Assembly (NCBI RefSeq): GCF_002949735.1
Contig: NZ_CP026681.1
Coordinates: 2,480,001-2,544,000 of the forward strand
Direction of reading: 5' to 3'
DNA length: 64,000 nucleotides
DNA from: Nostoc sp. 'Peltigera membranacea cyanobiont' N6
Lineage (GTDB): Bacteria; Cyanobacteriota; Cyanobacteriia; Cyanobacteriales; Nostocaceae
Shown: positions 35,984-44,666 of the stretch, piece by piece
How the letters are laid out: each line of letters starts with the position of its first letter
Numbering within the stretch: position 1 is the stretch's first letter
Position numbers and translations under genes: made by a program
The notes under the pieces: generated by a model
Told to the model about the DNA's origin: nothing
The model's input: the letters and a program-made list of their open reading frames with translations, nothing else
The model's database searches: none

Positions 35984-36907
35984 TTAAACGCTTTTGCGGA
36001 ACATGATAGCCATCCCACAATGAAGACTTAGCCAATAGCCGAAAATAGCGTAATAAAGAAATTTATAAGAGGTCAATGCTTTCGCTATTTGGAGCGGCTC
36101 AAGAAGAACGTCCAATGAGCCATCAAAGAGACTTACGTAAGCGTTCCAAGCTCGAACATTAAAGCCGAACCTGCGTGTATCGCCATATCTGCGATTATAG
36201 AAATCTACAAGCTCCCATCCATGACTAGTGCCTAAAAATTCGAGGATTTCATGCGTATATATATGAAGGTGGTACGGGACATGCACAGGGTTATAATGAT
36301 CGGGTAAGTCGGGTCGGTTTAGGTCGATATTAGCAGCGTTAGGTGTAGTGATTAAAATATAACCCTTAGAAGATAGCAGGCTGTTTAATTGGCTTAATAA
36401 TGCATTAGGGTCTTCAACGTGTTCGATGACCTCATGGAGCAAAATGTAATCAAATTGCCCATGCCCAAGAACTGCCGGATTGCCGAAGCTATCCTCTGAT
36501 GCATAAGGATCATAACCGTAGGAGTTGGTAAAGCCGCGTTCCCGAAAATATTGTACAAACAGACCGTTGCCACCACAGCCATAATCGAGCAAAGAGTGAG
36601 TTTTAGAAAACCCATGTTTAGTCAACTGACGATATACATTGCTACACAAAGATCGATATCCCTGTGTTAATTTAGCTTGAGAAAGAGGGTATTTTGTATA
36701 GTAATGGTCGAGATCCACCGCATCTAGACAATGAATCGTCTTACAGTGCGGACATCTCCAAACCTTGAACTTTTCGCCTATAAAGGCTCTAACATTACAA
36801 GGGAACGTAAAAAATGCAGATTTATCATTTGTATCAAGATGATAATGACAAATCACGCATTCAAGGCGTTGCTTGTTTGTATTAACTTGTTTCGGTTGCA
36901 ATTGCAT
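35984..36907 (-). CDS. class I SAM-dependent methyltransferase with N-terminal zinc ribbon
   Basis: 307 residues. CVICHYHLD (C-x2-C) and WRCPHCKTIHC (C-x2-C) near the N-terminus form a metal-binding ribbon. The methyltransferase domain (about 105-215) contains SLLDYGCGGNGLFVQYF (motif I), FDYILLHEVIEHVEDP and GYILITTPN. It resembles sugar- or lipid-modifying methyltransferases. No neighbour with an obvious shared pathway. Confidence 0.82.
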   Translation of the reverse strand: MQLQPKQVNTNKQRLECVICHYHLDTNDKSAFFTFPCNVRAFIGEKFKVWRCPHCKTIHCLDAVDLDHYYTKYPLSQAKLTQGYRSLCSNVYRQLTKHGFSKTHSLLDYGCGGNGLFVQYFRERGFTNSYGYDPYASEDSFGNPAVLGHGQFDYILLHEVIEHVEDPNALLSQLNSLLSSKGYILITTPNAANIDLNRPDLPDHYNPVHVPYHLHIYTHEILEFLGTSHGWELVDFYNRRYGDTRRFGFNVRAWNAYVSLFDGSLDVLLEPLQIAKALTSYKFLYYAIFGYWLSLHCGMAIMFRKSV

Positions 36908-37250
36908 GAGAATTTATCTAAACCTCATCCAGCTTGAAAACTGGAGTTTTCTAGAAAACATATTACTGTGAATGAGTAGGTACAGAGGATGAAACAGGGA
37001 TACTTAAAGTAGAATGCGTAGGCGCAGCAAGCCTTCTCTTGGAGACGCTCTGCGCGTTCGGCATCGCTGGAATGAAAGTACCTCCGTGTCAGCTTTCAAG
37101 AAGAATTGCTCGTATGAGGGTGGCTAAAACACGTAAGTTTGGGGTGTAATCCCTGAATTATCTCACTTCTGAACAGATTTTTAAGATAGCGATCGCACTT
37201 TGTCCCAATAGCTGCTGAAGATTGCACTCAGAATTTATCGGGGGAAGCTC
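36908..37250. other. intergenic region with dispersed repeat
   Basis: The segment 37015-37075 (gcgtaggcgcagcaagcc...gagacgctctgcgcgttcgg) is a dispersed nostocalean repeat also seen around 45465-45500. No gene. Nothing else recognisable. Confidence 0.4.
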
Positions 37251-37464
37251 ATGAACAACCAACCGAATCACAAAAATTTTAGCCCACAAGAAACGCCATG
37301 TCCGATCTGCGGTTCACAAAATTTTGTGAAGGGGTCGTACCGTTGGAGAATCAGTAAGTCAGTGGGTATATTTCCGTGCTGATGGGGCTGGGTGGGGGGA
37401 AGGGGAAAAGCTACGGGCGCGTAAGTGTAGAGATTGTAACAATGTTCAACTGTTTTCCTATGAG
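37251..37464 (+). pseudogene. small zinc-ribbon protein, split by an insertion
   Basis: ATG 37251 opens MNNQPNHKNFSPQETPCPIC then GSQNFVKGSYRWRIS and stops at 37380-37382 (43 residues). About 35 bases later another frame gives KCRDCNNVQLFSYE-stop, which would supply the second Cys pair of a CxxC...CxxC ribbon. A G/A-rich insertion (37384-37420) seems to have split it. Family uncertain. Confidence 0.4.
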
Positions 37465-37484
37465 TAACCACCAGTGAGTAAATT

Positions 37485-37613
37485 GTGGGCTTCCACGTCC
37501 GTCATGAGAACCTAGAAGTGATAAAACTGTGTAAAACAGAGATAGAGAAGTGGTTAAGTGGCATCGGGTTGCAACTAAAACCGAGTAAAACAAGATTAGC
37601 TCATACCCTGAAC
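37485..37613 (+). pseudogene. group II intron reverse-transcriptase fragment
   Basis: GFHVRHENLEVIKLCKTEIE followed by KWLSGIGLQLKPSKTRLAHT matches the thumb-proximal part of LtrA-type reverse transcriptases. No YxDD motif, maturase or intron RNA end is present, so this is a short relic. Confidence 0.75.
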
Positions 37614-37653
37614 ATACCTGTACTCAGGAAGTCTAGGTACGTCACAACTATCT

Positions 37654-38142
37654 ATGAAAAACGAAAGCATACTTTTACAAATGCAATCACTTACGTTTAA
37701 ATTTCTTAAACTTCTGATTAGATTGAAGTTTCCTAATGTTAAGGAAATTACAAGCAAGGAATTCGCTCAATTGCTATTAGATTCTGGAAAGCCATGGCCA
37801 TTAGTGCTAGATGCACGAAGTCAGACAGAATATGCGGTGAGCCATATCGAAACAGCAACACAGATAGATCCTCTTATACCTGACTTAGCAGTACTTTCTA
37901 CAGTGCCAAAAAACAACCCAATTGTCGTGTACTGTTCCGTTGGCTACCGTAGCGCCAAATTAGCCCAGCAGCTTAATGAAACTGGGATGAAGTGCATTTA
38001 TAACTTGAGCGGTGGGATTTTTCAGTGGGCAAATGAAGGAAGGCTTATTTTTAGACACAATCAACCTACACAGTTTGTACATCCTTACAATGCAATCTGG
38101 GGAAAACTGCTGAAAGCTCGTTACCATGCTTTGGAGCATTAA
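37654..38142 (+). CDS. rhodanese-domain protein
   Basis: 162 residues; ATG 37681 (MQSLTFKFLKLLIRL) is an alternative start. One rhodanese domain (about 30-130): LVLDARSQTEYAVSHIETA, active Cys in VVYCSVGYRSAKLA, and LSGGIFQWANEG. Single-domain sulfurtransferase. It is followed by a glycosyltransferase and DUF547 gene, a neighbourhood often found together in cyanobacteria. Confidence 0.88.
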   Translation: MKNESILLQMQSLTFKFLKLLIRLKFPNVKEITSKEFAQLLLDSGKPWPLVLDARSQTEYAVSHIETATQIDPLIPDLAVLSTVPKNNPIVVYCSVGYRSAKLAQQLNETGMKCIYNLSGGIFQWANEGRLIFRHNQPTQFVHPYNAIWGKLLKARYHALEH

Positions 38143-38160
38143 ACTCAAGTTGCAAGTGAC

Positions 38161-38280
38161 TTTTTCGCAGTCGTAAGTAAGTTTTGTAATGGGGATTTAG
38201 ACCCCGCAAACACATACTTGCGGCTTGATAGAAGCCTGGGACTTAAACCCACCGAGTGAGAGTTCTTCACTTGCGAAAAA
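38161..38280. ncRNA. possible structured RNA or transposon-end hairpin array
   Basis: The outer stem TTTTTCGCA (38161-38169) pairs with TGCGAAAAA (38272-38280). Inside are four consecutive stem-loops: GGGG/CCCC (38191/38202), CCGCAA/TTGCGG (38204/38218), GGCTT/AAGCC (38222/38232) and TGGG/CCCA (38237/38248). Neighbouring stems share two bases, so not all can be full length at once. It lies in the gap between the rhodanese and glycosyltransferase genes. Alternatives: a right end of an IS200/IS605-type element (hairpins like gggacttaaaccc are reminiscent) or a repeat. The rest of 38281-38641 shows nothing. Confidence 0.4.
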
Positions 38281-38641
38281 GCAACTTTGTTAAACCAATT
38301 CGCAAGCTTCAATTCTTGGTGTTGGGTAACTGCCATACTTGGGCTAAGTCAGCAATATCTATCATTTACTAATAGTATCCTGTAATATATAACCCTTGTC
38401 GCTTATCCAGTTTTTTTTGCTGCATCAAACAGTTTTGGTGGCGATATCTTTTTATGTATTGCAATGGAATGAATGGCAGAACCGCAAAATTTTTAATTAT
38501 TAGTATAGCAACCGTTATGGTAACAAATACTTTGTATGAAATGTTTATAAAACGTCTCAACATTGTCCGATTTCTCTTTGGGCTAAAGCCGAACGACATC
38601 AACAAGTAGAATAGAGATAACGATAAAACCATTAAATCGAT

Positions 38642-39397
38642 ATGTCTCAAGTTTCTATTATCATTCCTACTTTAAATGAAGCAACTAACTTAGGGCGGAC
38701 ATTGCGCCAACTGACTTTACTTAATCCTCCTCCTGACGAAGTGATAGTTGTAGATGGTGGCAGCCAAGATCAGACGGTGACAGTTGCAAAGCGAATTTTT
38801 GAGTCATTTAATCAAACTTTGAATGTACAATTTCTTTTATCTCAACAACCAGGGCGTTCTCTTCAGATGAACTATGGAGCATCAGCAGCAACTGGAGATA
38901 TTATTTGCTTTCTTCATGCAGATACTTGGGTTCCAGATGATCTAATTACCGTCATCAACAAGACTCTGGCAGAACCTACCATTGCCTGTGGCGGGTTCAT
39001 TTCTCTGATGTCAGGTTCTCAAACAACTCGTTGGGGTATCTCTCTACATAATTATTTAAAAACTTATTACGCACCACTGTTATTTAAGCCTCACCTATTT
39101 TTCCGAGGATTACGTCTGTTGTTTGGAGATCAAGTAATGTTCTGTCGTCGGATTGATTTTTGGGATTGTGGCGGATTTGATGAGGCATTGCCGATTATGG
39201 AGGATGGAGATTTATGTCTAAAATTAGTTAAAAAGGGACGTATTTATCTGGTAAATCGGATTGTTCATTCCTCAGATCGTCGCGTAGCCAAATGGGGTAG
39301 CTTCAAAGCAACTGCAATTTACCTTTATATTGGCCTTTTGTGGGGGATTGGCGTTAATGCAAATTATCTTAAACAGTTTTATCAAGATATTCGCTGA
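38642..39397 (+). CDS. TIGR04283-type family 2 glycosyltransferase
   Basis: 251 residues. GT-A fold: VSIIIPTLNEATNLGRTL, DEVIVVDGGSQDQTV, the donor-site ICFLHADTWVPDD, a MEDGDLCLKLVKKGRI acceptor motif, and a C-terminal hydrophobic helix. It matches the family annotated as arsenosugar biosynthesis-associated glycosyltransferase (TIGR04283). Its 3' end overlaps the convergent DUF547 gene by 16 bases. Confidence 0.85.
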   Translation: MSQVSIIIPTLNEATNLGRTLRQLTLLNPPPDEVIVVDGGSQDQTVTVAKRIFESFNQTLNVQFLLSQQPGRSLQMNYGASAATGDIICFLHADTWVPDDLITVINKTLAEPTIACGGFISLMSGSQTTRWGISLHNYLKTYYAPLLFKPHLFFRGLRLLFGDQVMFCRRIDFWDCGGFDEALPIMEDGDLCLKLVKKGRIYLVNRIVHSSDRRVAKWGSFKATAIYLYIGLLWGIGVNANYLKQFYQDIR

Positions 39398-40083
39398 TTT
39401 AAGCTCCAGTCATAGTGAAGATAGGATATCCGCGTTGAGCCATTAAGGGGATAGTCTGTTTTCAAATAGGAGCGAATGTATTCGGGAACGGAGGGTGCAA
39501 CCTTTAAAAAATCCTGACGATACCACTTTAAGATTTTATTACAGTAAAGTGTTTTGCTCTCAATATCATAACGGACTTTTTCAGGGTTATTTATGAAACG
39601 ACGTGCATCTTCATCTAATTGCTGACTGACTTGCGACCCAAAGTAGGCTCCCGAACGTAGTAAAGGACAACCAACCGAAGCACAGACTATCGCAAAATGA
39701 ATTCGTGGCTCCTGCAATTTGTCCCGTAGAATAGAGTTCTCAATTTTAGCTAAACTATAACTTTCCCCAAACATATAATAAGCGCGACGTTGGAAGAACC
39801 ACAAAAAAGCTAGCCAGTTGGGAATCCCTAAAATTCGCGGACGAATCGATTCTATTGGGTATCTCTCCAAAATTGTCGAAATGGTGAACGCATTGTAAAG
39901 GTTGATCCACAATGCCAATTGTTCGAGATTATTGCTATTAGATTTAAAAGCCAGATTTTTTTGGCTGGCTAACCAATCTGCAATTGCTTGGGGTTGCTCT
40001 TTTTTCCAAGCTACATAGTCTACACGACCCTGCTGATCAACATACTGACGCAACAAGCTGTCCCAAGGTTCAAAATCAATCAT
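39382..40083 (-). CDS. DUF547-domain protein
   Basis: 233 residues. The DUF547 core spans about 45-170 (LALWINLYNAFTISTILERYP, IHFAIVCASVGCPLLRSGAY, FINNPEKVRYD). The conserved Cys/His and W-x-N-x-YN suggest an enzymatic, transglutaminase-like fold, but the activity is not established. It is preceded on the same strand by the repeat protein at 40103 (19-base gap), so they are probably co-transcribed. Confidence 0.88.
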   Translation of the reverse strand: MIDFEPWDSLLRQYVDQQGRVDYVAWKKEQPQAIADWLASQKNLAFKSNSNNLEQLALWINLYNAFTISTILERYPIESIRPRILGIPNWLAFLWFFQRRAYYMFGESYSLAKIENSILRDKLQEPRIHFAIVCASVGCPLLRSGAYFGSQVSQQLDEDARRFINNPEKVRYDIESKTLYCNKILKWYRQDFLKVAPSVPEYIRSYLKTDYPLNGSTRISYLHYDWSLNQRIS

Positions 40084-40102
40084 TATCGCCCTAGTTGATG
40101 TG

Positions 40103-40555
40103 TTAGCTGTTATTTGAACCTATTGGGCGACTACCGTCTATCTCTAGAGTATCTGAAGATAGAAAATTACTTTTAGCGATCGGACGTTGACCGTCTATGT
40201 CAATAACAGCTTCAACCTCTAAATCGCTAGGGTCAATTGGACGCTTACCGTCTACAGTTAGCATCTCATGTTCTTGAAAAGCGCTTTTCCCGATCGGGCG
40301 TTGACCATCTATATTAATTGTTTTATCATAATCGGTTTCATTTTTCCCAATTGGCCGCTCACCATCTATATTAATTATTTCTTTAATTTCAATATTACTT
40401 GGATCGACTGGACGCTGACCATCTATATTAATTGTTTTATTTGTCTGTATCAGTTCGTTAGATGATGAATCTATATCAGTTTCATCCCCTATTTCCTGCT
40501 GACCCAATTTATTTTTAGTACTATCAACTTCCTTTATGTTATCCATATTTGCCAT
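40103..40555 (-). CDS. protein of six exact-period 19-residue IDGQRPI repeats
   Basis: 150 residues. After a polar 43-residue N-terminus, the motif (N/D/E/T)-(I/V)-D-G-(Q/E/K/S)-R-P-(I/V) recurs six times at a constant 19-residue spacing: NIDGQRPV, NIDGERPI, NIDGQRPI, TVDGKRPI, DIDGQRPI, EIDGSRPI. Spacers alternate between DPS-type and GK-type starts. No signal peptide, Cys or membrane segment. Same operon as DUF547. It could be a solenoid, a repeat ligand or a multi-core precursor; I know no function for it. Confidence 0.75.
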   Translation of the reverse strand: MANMDNIKEVDSTKNKLGQQEIGDETDIDSSSNELIQTNKTINIDGQRPVDPSNIEIKEIINIDGERPIGKNETDYDKTINIDGQRPIGKSAFQEHEMLTVDGKRPIDPSDLEVEAVIDIDGQRPIAKSNFLSSDTLEIDGSRPIGSNNS

Positions 40556-41279
40556 CCTGATTCTAAGATTATTTAGCTACTACCAATATCACCTGAAGAA
40601 TTGTATATTTTGAAACAAAATACACTGAAAATTAGCTAGAAAGCAGAAAAATTATGATTTCTTTTGCAATTCTTTTGTCTACTCTAAATAGAGTACTCAT
40701 GTAGGAGTAAAAAATCCTCTATCACAGCACATAATGCATCTATGACTTAAGAGGGATTTGTCGTCTCTCAAGAAACATACAGCAGGAGAGAAATGGGGTT
40801 TTCTTACACAGGCTACGCTTTGCTTTAAGAGCGATGTCTATGACGGGCTGTCCGGTGTCGCTACTTTCTCATCCCCAAATTTCCTTACCCAGCAACCCAT
40901 TACCAGGAATCATGTCCTCTGTCCCGCCAAGGAAGAAGCTCAAATTCGCGGATGCCGTCTGTGATACGCTGGCTTGTGCTGACTTCTAAACTTTGTAATA
41001 CCAACTTCAAGATTATTCGTTTTTTCCGTAAAACACGAAACTTGAGGTGAATAGTATTATATAACGGTATTTATTATGGATAAACTGGGGACAACACTAA
41101 AAGTCTCCTATATAATTTACTTCTATCAAAAACTGCTCTAGCTTCCGTCTAGGGCAGTTTTTGATTGCACGGTAGAAACCAGATTCACAACTGCATCTCA
41201 TGGTGAAGCATATAACAGTATAGAACTTACGCACTTAACTTGATATTGAAACTAAGAATGAAAAATAAGACAACGCCCC
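40556..41279. other. intergenic region with dispersed repeat
   Basis: The dispersed word gagcgatgtctatgacgggc lies at 40829-40848. The frame 40758-40964 has no protein-like character. Besides the terminator-like hairpin at 41126-41164, no gene is supported. Confidence 0.4.
41126..41164. terminator. bidirectional terminator-like hairpin
   Basis: TCAAAAACTGC (41126-41136) pairs perfectly with GCAGTTTTTGA (41154-41164); additional CTAG/CTAG pairing shortens the loop. A/T tracts flank the GC core on both sides, as in intrinsic terminators. Confidence 0.65.
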
Positions 41280-41885
41280 ATGCTCAATTACAAAATTTCC
41301 AAAAAATGGTTAATTTTGGTGACACTAGCTTTGATATCTGCCTTGTTGCTGGCGATCGCTTCTTCTGCCTCAAGTATTTATTTATATGGCAGCAGTACTA
41401 ATAATATCAAGGCAGATGCAGCAATTGTTTTAGGAGCGGCAGTTTGGGGAGAAGAACCATCTCCTGTTTTCAGAGAGCGAATTAACCACGCCATCAACTT
41501 ATATAAAAATGGATCTGTTAAAACAATCATTTTTACTGGCGGAGTTGGCGAGAGTAATGAACCACCTGAAGCTATAGTTGGAAGAAATTATGCACTCGCG
41601 CAACAGGTAAAAGCTGCTGATATTCTCACTGAAACTCAATCTCGCACAACTCACCAGAACCTCAAAAATGCTTTGGAAGTAGCGAAAGCTCACCAATTAA
41701 ACAAGTTTCTCATTGTTAGCGATCCATTGCACATGAAGCGAGCGGTATTGATGGCACGAGGTTTAGAGATGGATGCACATTCGTCTCCCACACCGACTAG
41801 CCGCTATCGCAGTTTTCACAGTCAAATGGAGTTTTTGAGCCGAGAAACTTATTTTTACTTTGTCTACTTAGTGTTTAAAATCTAG
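41280..41885 (+). CDS. YdcF/SanA-type DUF218 membrane protein
   Basis: 201 residues. N-terminal helix (WLILVTLALISALLLAIASS), then DUF218: AAIVLGAAVWGEEPSPVFRER, TIIFTGGVG, ILTETQSRTTHQNLKNA, FLIVSDPLHMKRAVLMA. Members act in envelope biogenesis or vancomycin-type permeability. Full length; monocistronic. Confidence 0.9.
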   Translation: MLNYKISKKWLILVTLALISALLLAIASSASSIYLYGSSTNNIKADAAIVLGAAVWGEEPSPVFRERINHAINLYKNGSVKTIIFTGGVGESNEPPEAIVGRNYALAQQVKAADILTETQSRTTHQNLKNALEVAKAHQLNKFLIVSDPLHMKRAVLMARGLEMDAHSSPTPTSRYRSFHSQMEFLSRETYFYFVYLVFKI

Positions 41886-42104
41886 CTTTAGCAGACTGCA
41901 ACTAAAAATTGCCTAGTTGAGCGATGACACAAAGTACCCCCTAGAAGCGATCGCAACAACAAAAGCAAGTTTTAGTGAGCGCTCACGCCTGAAATCGCTA
42001 AATTTTAGCTAACATTTCCTTTCGGCAAACAGTGACAACTGTCCCGGAGAAATATTCCCGGTTAAAATTGTGGTTTCTTATATTGCAATAACAGAGCTAG
42101 CAAC

Positions 42105-42656
42105 ATGAAGCCATCGTGGATAACTGGCATAATTTTAACTGCGTAGTTTACCGCCGCAGGCATCGCTGGAGCTATCATCACCGCTATCTTGATTTTCCAA
42201 AAAACTAACCAGCAATCCATCGCACTCACCGAAGAATGGACAGTTACACAAGTGATAGATGGGGACAGCATCACAGTCCGTCAAACCGATGGTAGCCAAA
42301 TGTCAGTCGAGCTTTGTGGAATTGATGCCCCAGAAGTGAAACAAGGTGAAGTGCCAGCACAAGCATTGAGCAATGAAGCAAAAGATAAACTACTCAACCT
42401 AGTCGCTGCTGCCGATAATCAACTGATGATTATTCCAGTCGCAAAAGACAGCGATGGGCGTACTGTTGCTGAAGTGATGGCTCATGGACAGGGTGAGGCT
42501 GAGATTAGTTTTCAGGAAGAACTGCTCAAAAGCGGCTTGGCTAAAACGCAACTTGGCGGCGGGGTAAAATGCCCGAATCAGATAGCTTTTGAACAGACTC
42601 AGAAAATAGCGATCGCTTCTAAAACTGGAGTGTGGAGTCAAGACAAACGAAACTAG
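42105..42656 (+). pseudogene. thermonuclease-family (SNase) gene with amber stop in the signal segment
   Basis: ATG 42105 reads MKPSWITGIILTA, then TAG at 42144-42146, then FTAAGIAGAIITAILIFQKT and the SNase domain to 42656 (VTQVIDGDSITV, ELCGIDAPEVKQG, DGRTVAEV, GLAKTQLG, SKTGVWSQ). Without read-through, only an internal TTG at 42189 can give a cytosolic form of 155 residues. Catalytic residues look retained. A more degraded second copy is at 56281. Confidence 0.7.
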
Positions 42657-42701
42657 CCTTGAAGCTAAAACCAGCACTCCAGTTAAAATTTGTCGCAGAT
42701 T

Positions 42702-43724
42702 TCAAGTAGGCGCAGATCCACCAAGCGCATTTCTGTAAGCATCAGCAGTTTCTATGCCAAAACCACCAGCTTGAGCATGACGGAGTAGCGATTGTACTAT
42801 CGGCATCGCAATACTCATGCCAAATAAGGCATTGAAACCTGCAATAACCACTGGTGCAGATAATACAACTGTAAATTCTGGAAATAAGGCTAATACAGCT
42901 ACTAAGACCAGAAAAACAATCGGTGTCGCAATACCTGCTGCTTTTGCAGCTTCTAAAACTAAACTTTTGTACTCTTCAACAGTAATATCGCCCCGATAAA
43001 GATCCAAGGAGTATGAAATTGCTGTGACTATAACTTGGGTAAGAATAGCGGTTCCTGTAGCAGTGATCCCCAACTTAGCAATTGTTCCAGAATTGCAGAT
43101 AATAGAATCTACGGCATTGTAAACCCGAATATAAAACTGCTCCCCAACATTCATTACTTCAGCTCCGCGACGCAGATTATCAACACCTACTTCCCACAGG
43201 ATGTTGTCAGCACCATTTGAGCCACCTTGAGAGCGTGGAATGATATGGCTACCATGTTTATCGCTCAAGAATTCACGAATAGTCCGTTCGTTAGCTCCTA
43301 GCTTTGATGTACCAGGAATTTTCTCAAAAAGCTTCATTACATCTGCGTCAGAGCGAGGTAAATCTCCGGTTCTTAGACCAGCACGATACCTCAATCTATA
43401 TGCAATCTTGGGCATCTCTAGAGCTAGTTCCGCAGCAGTCCTTGGTAAGTTTTGCAAAGCCTCAGCTACAGCTACACTCGAAGTTGTCACACTAATAGCA
43501 GTGCCTTCTAATGCTTTACCCACATTTTGTACAGCTTGAAAACCTTGCTGTGCTGTTGCAGGCAAATCATTAATTGCATTAATACTTGAGGTAGTAATCT
43601 CTACAGCAGTATTTTTTATTCCATCAACTACTTCTTCTATACCCTTTGCTGTATTAGTTGCTGCTTCTTGCGCTTTATCTTTGAGCGTATCCGCCAAATT
43701 TCGTGCTTGGTTGATGAAATCCAT
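42702..43724 (-). CDS. HNH-motif protein with C-terminal membrane segments
   Basis: 340 residues. The N-terminal 110 residues are Ala/Thr-rich amphipathic helix (NLADTLKDKAQEAATNTAKG). At about 150-190 is an HNH-like signature: SHIIPRSQGGSNGADNILW then NLRRGAE. Two to three hydrophobic segments follow (LGITATGTAILTQVIVTAI; ATPIVFLVLVAVLALFP; IAGFNALFGMSIAM). It could be a membrane-associated nuclease effector. The first HNH residue pattern is partial (one His before I-x-P). Upstream is a duplicated intergenic block and a broken RHH gene. Confidence 0.65.
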   Translation of the reverse strand: MDFINQARNLADTLKDKAQEAATNTAKGIEEVVDGIKNTAVEITTSSINAINDLPATAQQGFQAVQNVGKALEGTAISVTTSSVAVAEALQNLPRTAAELALEMPKIAYRLRYRAGLRTGDLPRSDADVMKLFEKIPGTSKLGANERTIREFLSDKHGSHIIPRSQGGSNGADNILWEVGVDNLRRGAEVMNVGEQFYIRVYNAVDSIICNSGTIAKLGITATGTAILTQVIVTAISYSLDLYRGDITVEEYKSLVLEAAKAAGIATPIVFLVLVAVLALFPEFTVVLSAPVVIAGFNALFGMSIAMPIVQSLLRHAQAGGFGIETADAYRNALGGSAPT

Positions 43725-43768
43725 GTTTCAGTAAACTGTTGTTTTGATAATTCAGTATTTAGTTCAGC

Positions 43769-44008
43769 TTCTCCCCTCAAAGCTAAGAACCACATCAGCA
43801 TTAATCATGAACTTTCAAGGGAATATTTAAAGAGATAGTAAGGAATTTATAAATTTAGGTTGTGCTAGCTTATAAATTGAACTATGAGCTAGTTTAGCTG
43901 TTCTGTTAACTATTTAGGTAGTTTTTTATTGATACAGCAATCAGCATTATATGAGCCAGTTTTTAGCTTTGGTCTTCTGTGCTTGAATTGAATAAAGAAA
44001 GCGATCGC
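43769..44008. repeat. duplicated intergenic block, copy A (with 58463-58707)
   Basis: About 240 bases from cttctcccctcaaagcta to aagaaagcgatcgc recur at 58463-58707 with about 90% identity by eye. Both copies sit just downstream of an RHH-type gene on the minus strand. Copy A is followed by the HNH gene; copy B is followed by unrelated sequence. Confidence 0.75.
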
Positions 44009-44023
44009 TGCTCAACATAGGGT

Positions 44024-44148
44024 TCAATCTGCATTTGATGTCTCTTCAGTCGGCAAATAGCGGGTTAACTCTCGAATAACAATTTTTCTAACCTTTTTGC
44101 TTCGCCTGAAGTGAGTAAAATTGTTATTGGTTTAAACTTGTTTAACAT
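44024..44148 (-). pseudogene. broken ribbon-helix-helix protein (paralogue of 58716)
   Basis: ATG 44148 reads MLNKFKPITILLTSGEAKRL then EKLLFES-stop. The original frame resumes IRELTRYLPTEETSNAD to 44024. Compared with the intact copy, about 13 codons plus a frame unit between LEK and IREL are lost. Too short to fold as a dimeric RHH. Confidence 0.6.
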
Positions 44149-44173
44149 CAACTGTTTTGCAGAGGTAATACAG

Positions 44174-44617
44174 ATGTGGGAATGTTGCAAATGCCATGAG
44201 CAGAATGAAGAGACTTTCTCTTTTTGCTGGAGTTGTGGTACCTCAAACGATGGAATCGAGGACAAGTCATTCCAGGGAGTTGACGAAATTGCTCCTTCTA
44301 GCATTAAAGGTCAGCCAGTCTTAGTAACATCAACAGGGCTAGCCGAGTATCCAGACCAACAAGAAGTTGAACTTTTGGCGTGTGTTAAATGTGGCTCTGA
44401 AAATATAATTCCAAACGTTCGTATTGTCACCCACACAGAAGAGTTTAAAAAGGATCTGCAAGTAGAAATTTACGAAAATCCAAAAGCGCTTATATTTAAA
44501 GGAACTCACACTGGGACATTAACAGCATATATTTGTGGACAGTGCGGTTATACAGAAATGTATATCAGCAATCCACAATACTTACTCAATCAGTACAAGA
44601 AGAATAAGAAAATTTAA
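44174..44617 (+). CDS. double zinc-ribbon protein
   Basis: 147 residues from ATG 44174 (AGAGGTAA ribosome-binding site; longer in-frame starts overlap the RHH remnant). First ribbon MWECCKCHEQN...FCWSCG (C-x2-C twice), second LLACVKCGSEN...YICGQCGYTEM. The middle is acidic. It resembles small cyanobacterial proteins with a ranbp-type plus nucleic-acid-binding ribbon; unknown partner. Confidence 0.75.
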   Translation: MWECCKCHEQNEETFSFCWSCGTSNDGIEDKSFQGVDEIAPSSIKGQPVLVTSTGLAEYPDQQEVELLACVKCGSENIIPNVRIVTHTEEFKKDLQVEIYENPKALIFKGTHTGTLTAYICGQCGYTEMYISNPQYLLNQYKKNKKI

Positions 44618-44666
44618 TTACCAATGTTTGCTTATTACCCTTATTGACTTATCCCTGGTCTTGTAT

